Below, piece after piece: positions 27,901 to 35,145 of a stretch of DNA of 64,000 nt (the stretch's first letter is position 1; every line of letters starts with the position of its first letter). The translations under genes and the position numbers were made by a program. Below the pieces are notes generated by a model that searched no databases, was not told the origin of the DNA, and saw nothing but the letters and a program-made list of their open reading frames with translations. The DNA is taken from IMG/VR virus record IMGVR_UViG_3300025151_000022, positions 24,236 to 88,235 of that record; one strand, written 5' to 3'. The stretch comes from a virus.

Positions 27901-30803
27901 GATGCATTAAGAACGGTCAGATAGTATACACCATCTTGCTCTCCAGCAATGTATTGCTGAGACTCACTAATTCTGTAAGTATAGAATGTATTATCAAATT
28001 TCTTTCTCTTAAAGTGAGGAAGATCTACAGTTCTTAACGTAGTATCAGTATCAAATGAACCAGGATTTGTTGCAAGACCAACAGTAAATTGCTTTGCACT
28101 ATTAATTCCTGTTACAGAATAATTTCTATTAAATCCAGAATTTCCAAGACCAGTTGGATTTAGAGTACTCTTGACATTGATAATTTCAACTTCAGAACCA
28201 ATTGAGAGTTTGTGTGGAAGTTCTGTATCAATTCTTGCTTCAAGGTTTGACCAATTAGCACCTGCAATAAACTTAAAGTTTCTTTGCTGGTTTACATTCG
28301 TAATAGATCCAGTTCCAAAGTATGTTTGAATCTCCGCATCAGTTGATCCAATTGATGTATTAGATTCTTGTAAAATAAATCCATCTGTAGGTGGTCTTGA
28401 AACATCTGCTGTTGATGGAATTACATATCTTAGTTTGTATAGAATATCTTCTGCGTTTCTATTATCAGTTTTTCTAGATATGAATGTTCTTGGGGTTGCT
28501 GATCCAAGATTTGCCACTCCAAGTCCGACTACTGTAGAATAAATCGTATTTTCAGTTGAAGCAGTTGAAACCTTTACATACCACTGATTGTTTGTAGTAT
28601 CAAACTGGATGGGGTGTCCAATATCACCGGAGTTTTTATCAGAAACTCTACTTACAACACGTAAATTACCACCCTTTTCATTAATTACGACATTATCCGC
28701 ATTAATCGCATCGTTGAACGTTTTAGCAATTTTAATATTTCTATTGGTGGTCAGTCCACTCAGAACATTAGTATCAGTAATTGCATAGTAAACAGTATTT
28801 GGACTTAATCCATCTGGAAGTTGACCATCATCACTAATAACACGAATAGATTCTCCATTTGCAAAAGTATGGGCATCTTTTAATGTAATTACATTATCAA
28901 ATCCATCTTTACTGTATCTTCCAATACTATTAATTCCAGATACATTTCTTTCAACACTAAAAGTCTTCTCAGAACTTGTCTGAGATCCAGACATTACAAC
29001 TCTTGCTTGGTATTCATCGGAACCAATGAGAAGTTTTACTTGATCATTTTCTCTAGCACCAACTCTGTATCCCTCAAGAACATTCTCTGGTGGAACGTCT
29101 TGGTTAGTTTGATCATATAAGAATAATTGTCCTGTAGAACCAACACCAACTGTCTTAGATACATCAATTGCCTCAAACTCAAGAGAACTTTCGGTCAGAG
29201 GAATTTCTTTTGGCGGAATGACGTGAGTAATATATCCGATGTCATCTTGAGAAAATGCATCTGCCTTAAATCCTTCCGCAACCAGTGCTTTAGCACCAAA
29301 GTTGGAGTTAGAGTTGGTGATAGAAATGTCACCACCAGATTCAGTTACAAAGTGCTCTGCAAATCCAATAGCGAAAACAGAAACTGCCTGAATAATTGAA
29401 TTATTTGTAACCTTAATATGGAAGTTCTTATACCTTGGTTTATATCTTGCTCTGGAATTATTACTTATTGTTTCATTACCAGCAATGGTATTGTCATCAT
29501 AATTACCTGTTGGTGGAGAATCTTGGTTAAAGACAACAAATGCCTTATCATCCTTTTGAAGACCAATACCCGTGAACTGTGCCACGACCATTGACTTGAA
29601 TCCAGTAACCTTATCTCCATCAGCAAGCATTCCGCACATACCAAAAACGGATCTCAGAGAGATGTTGAAGATATATGGTGATGCTGATGTTACTGTATCA
29701 GACTGTAATGATAAAGATGCACCAGCAGTAGCAGGAAGTGCAATTGCTGGAGGATTTTGAACTTTATATTGAATTTGAGTGGAAGATAATTTCTGATTTA
29801 CGACAAATTGACCATTATATCCACCAGCAACAACACCTTCAACTCTAAAGGGAGTATCAACATCTAAACCATTTACATCAATATTCGTAGTTACTGTAAT
29901 TGTATTGCTTGGAGTGATTCCATCACCAGACCTAATACTAGTAATACCTACAGAAAGACCTGATGATCCAACAATTCTCGTTTCATCAATTTTTGGTTGA
30001 ATGTCGAGAGTATTAGTTGGGAAGTCGGGTTCAATAGGTCTTCCAGAGGACTGACCATAAACAAGTCCGACCTTAGCATAATACATTTCGAGATCTGTTA
30101 GATCTGATTCAAAATTAAGAAACTCATCTCTGATAAAAGTACGATTTTTTCCATCTGCATATTCAAAACATGCAAGTTTATGGTGAGAGAAGTTTGGAAC
30201 TGCAGTATTAGCAGTGTAATCTCTATAAACAACTCCGTTTGGATCACCATCAAACATACTGAATTGCCAGAGATAACAAGCTCCAGTTACTCTGAACAAA
30301 CAAGATCTTTCAATAGCATCATTCTCTGGATTTGGAACATACTTAGGACGAACCTTGGTCTTACGAAGATCTAATCCAACAATTGATGTACCTCTAGGGA
30401 TGATTACACCACCATAGATACTGTTTACTTTATATAATTCATTATCTGGAGAACTCAGATCAAAATTTGATGCAAGATCATATGGAGGAAGATCATTAGT
30501 CGTGCCACCATTTCTTAACTTATATTGATTAGTTCCATCAATAATAAATCCAGGTCTATTATCAACGATATGATCACCTGGATATAGTAAAATAGTTGTA
30601 TTTCCAAATCTGTCATTATCAAGACCTCTTTGATATGAGAATCTTGCTGCTTCAATTAAAGCACGTTGGATTGTTTTAAATGGACGTGTTAAAGAATTGC
30701 CCTGATTTTCTATACTATCTGTAGCATCCAAACTATTTGGATCGACATAAAGAATAGTACCACGCGAAGACTTCAGAAAATTATCTAATCTGGAAAGACC
30801 CAT
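24918..30803 (-). CDS. Giant fibre/tailspike-like virion protein, 1961 aa
   Basis: Residues 1-75 (SSRGTILYVDPNS, GNSLTRPFKTIQRALIEAA, TILLYPGDHIVDN) are the start of a pectate-lyase-like right-handed beta-helix, as used by tailspikes. A very long beta-rich middle repeats TVSGVTSxKTF/xGLGVT-type strands. It ends in fibre-shaft repeats (VGIGTTxPRxxLEV) and a C-terminal module (SFKMQSNGAVVDVKWPGG) shared with the 578-aa fibre. No hydrolase catalytic set could be assigned by eye. It is the first gene of the fibre array after the terminator at 30845-30872. It is probably the longest adhesion or side-fibre protein of the virion. Confidence 0.8.
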   Translation of the reverse strand: MGLSRLDNFLKSSRGTILYVDPNSLDATDSIENQGNSLTRPFKTIQRALIEAARFSYQRGLDNDRFGNTTILLYPGDHIVDNRPGFIIDGTNQYKLRNGGTTNDLPPYDLASNFDLSSPDNELYKVNSIYGGVIIPRGTSIVGLDLRKTKVRPKYVPNPENDAIERSCLFRVTGACYLWQFSMFDGDPNGVVYRDYTANTAVPNFSHHKLACFEYADGKNRTFIRDEFLNFESDLTDLEMYYAKVGLVYGQSSGRPIEPDFPTNTLDIQPKIDETRIVGSSGLSVGITSIRSGDGITPSNTITVTTNIDVNGLDVDTPFRVEGVVAGGYNGQFVVNQKLSSTQIQYKVQNPPAIALPATAGASLSLQSDTVTSASPYIFNISLRSVFGMCGMLADGDKVTGFKSMVVAQFTGIGLQKDDKAFVVFNQDSPPTGNYDDNTIAGNETISNNSRARYKPRYKNFHIKVTNNSIIQAVSVFAIGFAEHFVTESGGDISITNSNSNFGAKALVAEGFKADAFSQDDIGYITHVIPPKEIPLTESSLEFEAIDVSKTVGVGSTGQLFLYDQTNQDVPPENVLEGYRVGARENDQVKLLIGSDEYQARVVMSGSQTSSEKTFSVERNVSGINSIGRYSKDGFDNVITLKDAHTFANGESIRVISDDGQLPDGLSPNTVYYAITDTNVLSGLTTNRNIKIAKTFNDAINADNVVINEKGGNLRVVSRVSDKNSGDIGHPIQFDTTNNQWYVKVSTASTENTIYSTVVGLGVANLGSATPRTFISRKTDNRNAEDILYKLRYVIPSTADVSRPPTDGFILQESNTSIGSTDAEIQTYFGTGSITNVNQQRNFKFIAGANWSNLEARIDTELPHKLSIGSEVEIINVKSTLNPTGLGNSGFNRNYSVTGINSAKQFTVGLATNPGSFDTDTTLRTVDLPHFKRKKFDNTFYTYRISESQQYIAGEQDGVYYLTVLNASNSPTVTPFTEEKFSQPVKNLFPQTDRDTPNADPDESKCFASSGLIGEVVVNDPKKSVTKETTNKFVRDVNIGFGITDLASQSGTAHTIYTQVDHGFNRATSLSIVNAGSGYGSGAPANIYNARLVGGASDGKHATAKITVNGSGTITAVKLMDGGSAYGVGNTLTVAGVAQTTGFSEAVVRVDSVYSNVGDTVKVIGISSEGYSKFNDLYRITSVTSDKTFNAVSVNNNVNRSVLGLGVTACAEAYGYLTGESIRVSGLTYDHTSGIATVTSSNAHGLAVDQKVKLTGANQSQYNGDFIVTEILDDLSLPTYSFSVRIGVGTASPSATGTIFAYREGVSSNDGIITVDNENLNGRMVANYAGITTTLSATISSPSDENISLSGIAQLDVNIGDYLAIEDEIVRIKTTVTGLNPLTVFRGVLGTRRKAHAANSVVRKIFINPVEFRRHSIIRASGHTFEYVGFGPGNYSTALPDKQDRQISADEELLAQSTKREGGINFYTGMNDKGISYSGNKKLSTITGSEEIFDTPIKTITGEDISNVPALNVISPVEGSFSRSIRVEGGADNKVASEFNGPLIVNNKITSNSPKGIEANSLFLQGDATVSRKQTVGISTPVLSGNPGDVVYYANPDEGGYVGWIYTQANDWRRFGNVSLSKDLDISTLDKLGIGATSVLNSLLRVGSDIFTVNEDGVGIGTTASGYSLNVIGNANISGIITASEFVGSGQYLTNLNAAATGWDNATDALYNSDLSKNVGIGTTTPRFVLEVGHVGQTTKTFQVNGKSEFTDTLTANAVAVGGALTAVGTYTIDNVTSGLIRASQISVGTQTPTELASFQVGSGSDLLVVKSDGHLGIGTTAPRADVDILGHARIRTQSEDSRTVNSVSGEVTLDLSLAQTFYVGGGAGNITDFIVANPPHGSSTFTLVVTNTNPPKNIAIDSFKMQSNGAVVDVKWPGGVVPIVTNAANAVDIYSFKILNGQTLETQRVLYGVIGGQNFS

Positions 30804-30844
30804 CTTATTAGTGCTTATAGTTCCGTTATGGATTATTTAGTAAT

Positions 30845-30872
30845 AAAAAAGCATCCAGTTTCCTGAATGCTT
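30845..30872 (-). terminator. Rho-independent terminator with GNRA tetraloop
   Basis: On the minus strand a ten-pair stem (AAGCATTCAG with CTGGATGCTT, one T-G pair) closes a GAAA loop and runs straight into six T residues. It separates the Mom-like/tRNA transcription unit from the fibre array, whose own late signal (CTAAATA) follows. Confidence 0.85.
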
Positions 30873-30908
30873 ATATGCACATTAAGTACGTCTTCCTTCA
30901 CACGGAAC

Positions 30909-31523
30909 TTAAATTGTACCATATTTTTCTTCGTTCCACAAGATATTTAATGACTTATCAAATACCATCATATATCTATGTTTTCTAGTTCTATTCTTCC
31001 ATTTCCCCTCGATTCCTTTTATACTTCCTCTAGAATGTTTGGTTCCGTCACTATAATAAAAGTCTTTTTTAGGATCAGTCAAACCATAGTATTTAAAATT
31101 ACAAGCCCGATAAATTATTCCATCATGATGAGAAGAATCAGCGTAACTAAGAAGCGATCGAACATTTGCATCTTTACGTAACCTCTTTATACAACGACTG
31201 ACGAACCAAGAGGTAATATTATACTCTTCTTTTTGGAGTTCTGGATCAACACATAATCTGGATAATTCAAATAATCCATCTTGTTCGTCTCTTTCTAGTC
31301 CGAATGCTCCCTTAGCGATTTCAGGAACAGGGAGCCCAGTAAAAATACATACGGCAAGGCACCCACCAATATTAAGAGGGCAGTCCCAGTCGGTGTGTCT
31401 AAAAAGTCCATAGTTATAACCTGACTTAAAATCTTTTGATTCATCTTTCAGGTAGTGATGTTTATAGAGTAAGGGTTTACAACTATCTTTATCTACTCTA
31501 TCAATATAAAAATCTGATTTCAC
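30909..31523 (-). CDS. Mom-like GNAT family DNA-modification protein, 204 aa
   Basis: The protein has the shape of GNAT-related Mom proteins. YKHHYLK near the start and IGGCLAVCIFTG form the central strands. ELSRL (residues 86-90) is followed by VDPELQKEEYNITSWFVSRCIKRLRK, then SYADSSHHDGIIYRACNFKYYG (about 126-147), the most typical part of the family. Phage Mu Mom converts adenine to a carbamoylmethyl form that resists host restriction. The assignment rests on recognising this pattern; cofactor residues cannot be verified here. It overlaps the preceding 65-aa gene by four bases and is followed by a terminator. Confidence 0.65.
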   Translation of the reverse strand: MKSDFYIDRVDKDSCKPLLYKHHYLKDESKDFKSGYNYGLFRHTDWDCPLNIGGCLAVCIFTGLPVPEIAKGAFGLERDEQDGLFELSRLCVDPELQKEEYNITSWFVSRCIKRLRKDANVRSLLSYADSSHHDGIIYRACNFKYYGLTDPKKDFYYSDGTKHSRGSIKGIEGKWKNRTRKHRYMMVFDKSLNILWNEEKYGTI

Positions 31524-31717
31524 TGATCACATTCTGGAATTTTGATGTCCATATTGACATCTTTTTCATTCATTAAATATTCTACGGTGGTTGCGATATC
31601 ATTCATTGCATCTCTGATATTTTCTTGTGTTCCAGAGTGCTGATCTAAATTTTTGGGATTGGAGAGAGTCCATCTCCATTGTTTCATCGCGCTATTGTGC
31701 CAAAGATTTATAACCAT
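31520..31717 (-). CDS. Small conserved-type protein, 65 aa
   Basis: A 65-residue protein with NLWHNSAMKQWRW at the start and a helical middle (ENIRDAMNDIATTVEYLM). An AAGGAG ribosome site sits seven bases before the ATG. It overlaps the Mom-like gene by four bases, so the two are probably co-expressed; phage Mu mom also needs a partner gene, though no similarity to Mu Com is seen. Function is unknown. Confidence 0.7.
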   Translation of the reverse strand: MVINLWHNSAMKQWRWTLSNPKNLDQHSGTQENIRDAMNDIATTVEYLMNEKDVNMDIKIPECDQ

Positions 31718-31733
31718 TTTTTTCTCCTTAATA

Positions 31734-31807
31734 AGCCAACTAACGGACTTGAACCGTTGACCTGAGCTTTACAAAAACCCTGCTCTATCCAGCTGAGCTA
31801 AGTTGGC
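31734..31807 (-). tRNA. tRNA-Thr (anticodon UGU)
   Basis: A 74-base cloverleaf: acceptor GCCAACT pairs with AGTTGGC. The D arm is GCTCAGCTGGATAGAGC, and the T arm carries GGTTCAAGTCC. The anticodon loop TTTGTAA gives UGU, reading ACA threonine codons, which are frequent in this AT-rich phage. CCA is not encoded. One G-T pair occurs in the anticodon stem. Confidence 0.9.
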
Positions 31808-31809
31808 GA

Positions 31810-32085
31810 TCAATCTACAGGTAGTAGTTCTGGGTTTTCTAACTCCAAATCAAACATTAATGGATGACACTCTTCTGCCATGAGATACATGGAAGAACGA
31901 TATAGTTCTTCTGGTTCCCACCTTTTCTCTTGGTCAGCAAGTGTTACTACTTCTGGATGTGACTTGGCAATCTCTGGAAGTTCATCAAATGTAAAAGGTA
32001 CATTTTGAATGAAATATAACAGTATTAATGTACTTCCTTCGTGATGATCATACCAAGCATATTTTGTGTCTATGTGGTATTTCAT
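31810..32085 (-). CDS. Small protein between tRNAs, 91 aa
   Basis: The chosen start is the ATG at 32083-32085 (MKYHIDTKYAW). The frame stays open upstream, but there it runs through the tRNA-Leu gene and is not credible as protein. The product is acidic towards the C-terminus (EELYRSSMYLMAEECHPLMFDLE in pieces) and has no known motif. It lies between tRNA-Leu and tRNA-Thr with almost no spacing, so it is probably carried on the same transcript. Function unknown. Confidence 0.7.
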   Translation of the reverse strand: MKYHIDTKYAWYDHHEGSTLILLYFIQNVPFTFDELPEIAKSHPEVVTLADQEKRWEPEELYRSSMYLMAEECHPLMFDLELENPELLPVD

Positions 32086-32120
32086 GGGACTAAGTTTACC
32101 CTGAAAATATTTAGGGTAAA

Positions 32121-32205
32121 TGCGAGTGGCGAGACTTGAACTCGCACGACTGTAATAGTCAACAGATTTTAAGTCTGGTGTGTCTACCGATTCCACCACA
32201 CTCGC
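32121..32205 (-). tRNA. tRNA-Leu (anticodon UAA)
   Basis: An 85-base class II tRNA. Acceptor GCGAGTG pairs with CACTCGC. There is a long variable arm (GACT/AGTC stem) and the T arm has GAGTTCAAGTCTC. The loop CTTAAAA gives anticodon UAA, reading UUA leucine codons, common in AT-rich genes. The terminal CCA is not encoded. Confidence 0.9.
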
Positions 32206-32207
32206 GC

Positions 32208-32226
32208 AAAAAGGAGATTACTCTCC
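32208..32226 (-). terminator. Possible weak terminator or processing hairpin
   Basis: On the minus strand GGAGA-GTAA-TCTCC (five pairs, GNRA-type loop) is followed by five T residues, immediately before tRNA-Leu. The stop codon of the 59-aa gene lies within the loop. The short stem makes termination uncertain; it may aid tRNA 5' processing. Confidence 0.4.
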
Positions 32227-32397
32227 GATATAATTACCTAGTCTATCGTAGATAGGAGGATGAAAAGCACAGTATTCGTTAAATGTAATCTTCATTTCCT
32301 TATTAGTAAGATTAGCATTTTTTGCTGCTTTTGGCAAGTTCCATTTTGCCGCAAATAACATTTCCATGGATCGACGTGTTTCTGGTCTCATACTCAT
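32218..32397 (-). CDS. Small conserved-type protein, 59 aa
   Basis: Reads MSMRPETRRSMEM, LFAAKWNLPKAAKNAN, LTNKEMKITFNEYC and ends YIGE. The helix-turn-helix-like run (NLPKAAKNANLTNKEMKITF) recalls small phage regulators, but no confident family can be named. A second in-frame ATG lies two codons downstream. The stop codon sits within a small hairpin before tRNA-Leu. Similar short genes are common in cyanophages; function unknown. Confidence 0.7.
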   Translation of the reverse strand: MSMRPETRRSMEMLFAAKWNLPKAAKNANLTNKEMKITFNEYCAFHPPIYDRLGNYIGE

Positions 32398-32501
32398 AGC
32401 ACTTAAGAATTTCTTTGTATAGAGAAGGTTTGTGGTGAATCATTGTTGAAAACCCTACAGGTGAAAATTTTTGCCGGGATTTTTTTCGACCAAAAATGGA
32501 A
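32398..32501. other. Intergenic stretch without a gene
   Basis: About 100 bases with no credible reading frame. It holds an imperfect CGACC/GGTCG inverted repeat near its upper end, bounded by A/T tracts. No clear promoter hexamers were found for the 59-aa gene. Confidence 0.4.
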
Positions 32502-32708
32502 TCAAAGGTCGATTTTGGTTAGGGGGTCAGAATACTTAAGGATATCATCACCCAAAAGATTGCGACATAACTCAAGCACTGCCATGAATTGATCCACGGT
32601 TTCGCATTCTACTACACGCTCTTCTCCCTCACTAGAATAGAGAAAGAATTTGCGGGACACGGGATCAACAACACACCTAGTTAGAAACTCGTCTTGCATA
32701 GGATTCAT
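32502..32708 (-). CDS. Small conserved-type protein, 68 aa
   Basis: A 68-residue protein (FLTRCVVDPVSRKFFLYSSEG, then ECETVDQFMAVLELCRNLLG) with a beta-hairpin followed by a helix. It is preceded by a consensus sigma70 promoter at 32723-32751, so early expression by the host polymerase is likely. No membrane segment or catalytic motif is seen. Function unknown. Confidence 0.75.
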   Translation of the reverse strand: MNPMQDEFLTRCVVDPVSRKFFLYSSEGEERVVECETVDQFMAVLELCRNLLGDDILKYSDPLTKIDL

Positions 32709-32722
32709 CTGTTTACCTGCTT

Positions 32723-32751
32723 ATTATAGGACTATCCAAATCCCTTGTCAA
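32723..32751 (-). promoter_or_regulatory. Consensus sigma70 promoter
   Basis: TTGACA, a 17-base spacer and TATAAT on the minus strand, a perfect match to the bacterial housekeeping consensus. It overlaps the 3' end and stop of the 2OG oxygenase gene and directs transcription into the 68-aa gene and the tRNA region. Confidence 0.8.
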
Positions 32752-33367
32752 GCTTAGAACCCATCTTACTGACATTGAAAGAATCTGATCCATAATGATA
32801 TGAAGAATCAAACTGAAAGACCTGAGAACTTGGCATGAAATTCATCGCTAAAGAATGCCTAGAGTATGGTGTGTTATTAAATTCACTGGCATGTCTCACA
32901 CTTGACGGAAAAATAATCATGTGTCCTTTCTTAGCGTTGATTGGAACCCCTCCATGCATCCTTAAATCTAGTTTTGTCGTAGTAAATGGAACTTCAATAC
33001 CTGTATTACCTTTTAAAAGAATAAGTGGAGAAGCGTCATGTAAATAAAAAACTGCACTCCAAAAACTATTATTATGATTGTGCTCTTCCACTCTTCTCCC
33101 TGGTTCTGTGTTAGTGAACCAACTTGTAGTCATTTCCATAGACACACAATATTTAATGTCATCTAGTACAAAATTAATAATTTTTTCAAATTTTTTTGTC
33201 AGTTGTTTATATTTTTTCAAAACTAAAAATCCATCAGAAACTCCTGGATTGTTTTTCATCCAAGGAGTTTTCTTAATAACTTCAGTAACCTCAGGCAATA
33301 ACTCAGAACAGTCAACATTCCAAACTAAGGTTGGAAATAATTTATATTCTTCTTCAATAGTTGCCAT
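32732..33367 (-). CDS. 2OG-Fe(II) oxygenase-like protein, 211 aa
   Basis: The architecture fits phage 2OG-Fe(II) oxygenases of the PF13759 type: an FPTLVW opening, HNHNNSFWSAVFYLHDAS with the first iron ligands, the strand GHMIIFPSSVRHA with the distal histidine, and SRHSLAMNFMP with the arginine for 2-oxoglutarate. Such genes are frequent in T4-like cyanophages, with unknown substrates. It has its own sigma70-like promoter and an AAGGTGG ribosome site. It is separate from the fibre-embedded oxygenases and may have a different target. Confidence 0.8.
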   Translation of the reverse strand: MATIEEEYKLFPTLVWNVDCSELLPEVTEVIKKTPWMKNNPGVSDGFLVLKKYKQLTKKFEKIINFVLDDIKYCVSMEMTTSWFTNTEPGRRVEEHNHNNSFWSAVFYLHDASPLILLKGNTGIEVPFTTTKLDLRMHGGVPINAKKGHMIIFPSSVRHASEFNNTPYSRHSLAMNFMPSSQVFQFDSSYHYGSDSFNVSKMGSKLDKGFG

Positions 33368-33392
33368 TTATGTACCACCTTATACTTTTACA

Positions 33393-33421
33393 AGAATAAT
33401 TGAAACCACTTCACTTGTCAA
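33393..33421 (-). promoter_or_regulatory. Sigma70-type promoter
   Basis: TTGACA, 17 bases, then TATTCT on the minus strand, with the -35 hexamer overlapping the stop codon of the 330-aa gene. It drives the 2OG oxygenase gene. Confidence 0.6.
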
Positions 33422-34410
33422 GAGTTATAGTCTTGAATTATTTGTCGGTTTTGATTCAGACCATCGAGACCATCTTGGAAATTTGTAATTTGATTATTTC
33501 CTGCTTGTCCTTTTTTCTCAAACCATAAATTAACATTAGATCTTGATTTCAATGCTCTCATTTTATTTGTTCCATTAGTAGAATCAGTATAAAGATTATT
33601 AATTTCTGTTCTTAAACTTTCAATATCAGAAACAAGATTTGTAATTGATGTAGCAGCTCCTGAATTAACAGAACTTAAATTTGAAAAGAAATAATAGTAT
33701 CCAAGACTTGATCCTGATGTGACCAAATTAAGATAATCTGTATTTCCTGCAGCGTCTCCAAATTCATATGCTGAAACACCTATCCCAAGATTTGAACTTG
33801 TAACCTTTACATATGACTCACCTTCTTTATAAAATGCTTCTCCTACAGAAAGACTTTCTACATTTGGATAATGCCACGCCGCAATAATATCTGGATAAAT
33901 TTCTGCTCTAACGCCGACTAAACAGCAGTTGGATCCAGAGATGCATGTAGGATCTGTAGCACCAGTGGATACACAACCATCAGGATAAATGAATGTTGAA
34001 ATACCTGCCATGTAAGTAACTTTTTCGCCTGTACTATCACTTACACTACCAGTACTTGAAACTAATCTTTCATTTGCAGAAGGATAATTTACTCCAGTAT
34101 TATTAATACTCGTAAATACTGTGCTCATAATATCGACAATTTCTTGCTTTTTCCTATTCAAAATAGTGAGCTTGCCTAAAGCATGAGAATCCGTTGCCGA
34201 AAGTGCAACTCGATAATTATTAGTTTCTTCCTGATCTTCTGCCTCATAATCTGCAGATGTTTTTTGTGGGGCAGACGCATTTCCTGGAGAAATAACACCA
34301 GAACTTCCAGCGACACCTTGAAATTCATTATCATCATGTATATCTTTATATAAAGTTCTCGCTGCTCTGCCGCCTACAGTAGTTGGTTTAAATGGATTTG
34401 AAAATGTCAT
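33418..34410 (-). CDS. Virion protein, 330 aa
   Basis: A structural-type protein. A Pro/Gly-rich start (TFSNPFKPTTVGGRAARTLYKD) is followed by a helix (LGKLTILNRKKQEIVDIMSTVF), a beta-rich middle with paired cysteines (CISGSNCCLVG) and a C-terminal coiled coil (ITNLVSDIESLRTEINNLY). It overlaps the 245-aa gene by four bases, and the order continues from the baseplate cluster. The family is unnamed; a fibre or tail connector role is inferred. Confidence 0.7.
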   Translation of the reverse strand: MTFSNPFKPTTVGGRAARTLYKDIHDDNEFQGVAGSSGVISPGNASAPQKTSADYEAEDQEETNNYRVALSATDSHALGKLTILNRKKQEIVDIMSTVFTSINNTGVNYPSANERLVSSTGSVSDSTGEKVTYMAGISTFIYPDGCVSTGATDPTCISGSNCCLVGVRAEIYPDIIAAWHYPNVESLSVGEAFYKEGESYVKVTSSNLGIGVSAYEFGDAAGNTDYLNLVTSGSSLGYYYFFSNLSSVNSGAATSITNLVSDIESLRTEINNLYTDSTNGTNKMRALKSRSNVNLWFEKKGQAGNNQITNFQDGLDGLNQNRQIIQDYNS

Positions 34411-35144
34411 TTATTCTCATCCTCCTGAGTATTTTTATTTCCACGAGCATCGTAATCATAACCAGAGATAGAATATTGGCAATTATCACCAGGATATTCT
34501 GCTGGAGTTTGACCTTCATATTCAACAATCAATGGTTCTCCATCAGTTCTTGCTGCATGGATGACATAATAACAATCAATTTTCGTTGCATTTCCGGATT
34601 TAATAATAATTTTTTGCCCCCACTCAATTTTATCTACAATTAAATCTTGAGATGTTCCTATTTGAGTTAAAGAAACTGTGATCGTCTCAGGATCAATCAA
34701 ACCATTCCAGTATTCTGGAAGATTAATAACATTTGAATTAGTAAGTCTACCTCTATAAAATACACCTGCTTCTGGTCCTTCAAGACAAATATGGCGAAGT
34801 CTATAATTTTCTTTATTGGGATGTTTAATATCAAATCCTTTCCAAGATTGCGGATTAATCGTTCCTTGGAAAGTTCCAGTAAAATTTCCTCCTTGAAAAC
34901 GAGGTGCTTGAATTAAAGTTGCAGAACGAATATTACCTTGTGCAATAATTCCTTCATCAGCTTGAATATTACCAATTCTCATGTTGTAATGTAACCAAGG
35001 TTGACATGCATCTTTTGGGTAATCATCATCCTCTGTGATTCCTTTTACAGGATAATCATATCTGGTAGACAATCTACCAAATGTTGATTGATCTCCGCAG
35101 TGAGAGGTATTTGAATTTTTTGGAATAAATTTTCCTGCTGTCAT
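34407..35144 (-). CDS. Fibre-like structural protein, 245 aa (paralogue A)
   Basis: Shares its C-terminal 135 residues with the upstream 261-aa protein: HPNKENYRLRH, EGPEAGVFYRGRL, LPEYWNGLIDPETITVSLTQIG, YEGQTPAEYPGD and QYSISGYDYD. This recurrent module is found at the ends of many marine phage fibre proteins. The N-termini differ, so the pair looks like one C-terminal tip placed on two different anchors. Function is probably structural; no enzyme motif is visible. Confidence 0.75.
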   Translation of the reverse strand: MTAGKFIPKNSNTSHCGDQSTFGRLSTRYDYPVKGITEDDDYPKDACQPWLHYNMRIGNIQADEGIIAQGNIRSATLIQAPRFQGGNFTGTFQGTINPQSWKGFDIKHPNKENYRLRHICLEGPEAGVFYRGRLTNSNVINLPEYWNGLIDPETITVSLTQIGTSQDLIVDKIEWGQKIIIKSGNATKIDCYYVIHAARTDGEPLIVEYEGQTPAEYPGDNCQYSISGYDYDARGNKNTQEDENK

Positions 35145-35145
35145 T

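Noticed and set aside
32086-32199. In-frame N-terminal extension of the 91-aa gene
   Set aside because: The extension translates tRNA-Leu; the ATG at 32085 is the sensible start.
31700-32210. tRNA-adjacent sequences as a phage integration site
   Set aside because: The tRNAs are complete phage tRNAs without duplicated ends or a nearby integrase.
32441-32520. CGACC/GGTCG inverted repeat with A-tract as a terminator
   Set aside because: The loop is about 15 bases, the stem only five pairs, and the minus-strand tail is A-rich, not T-rich.
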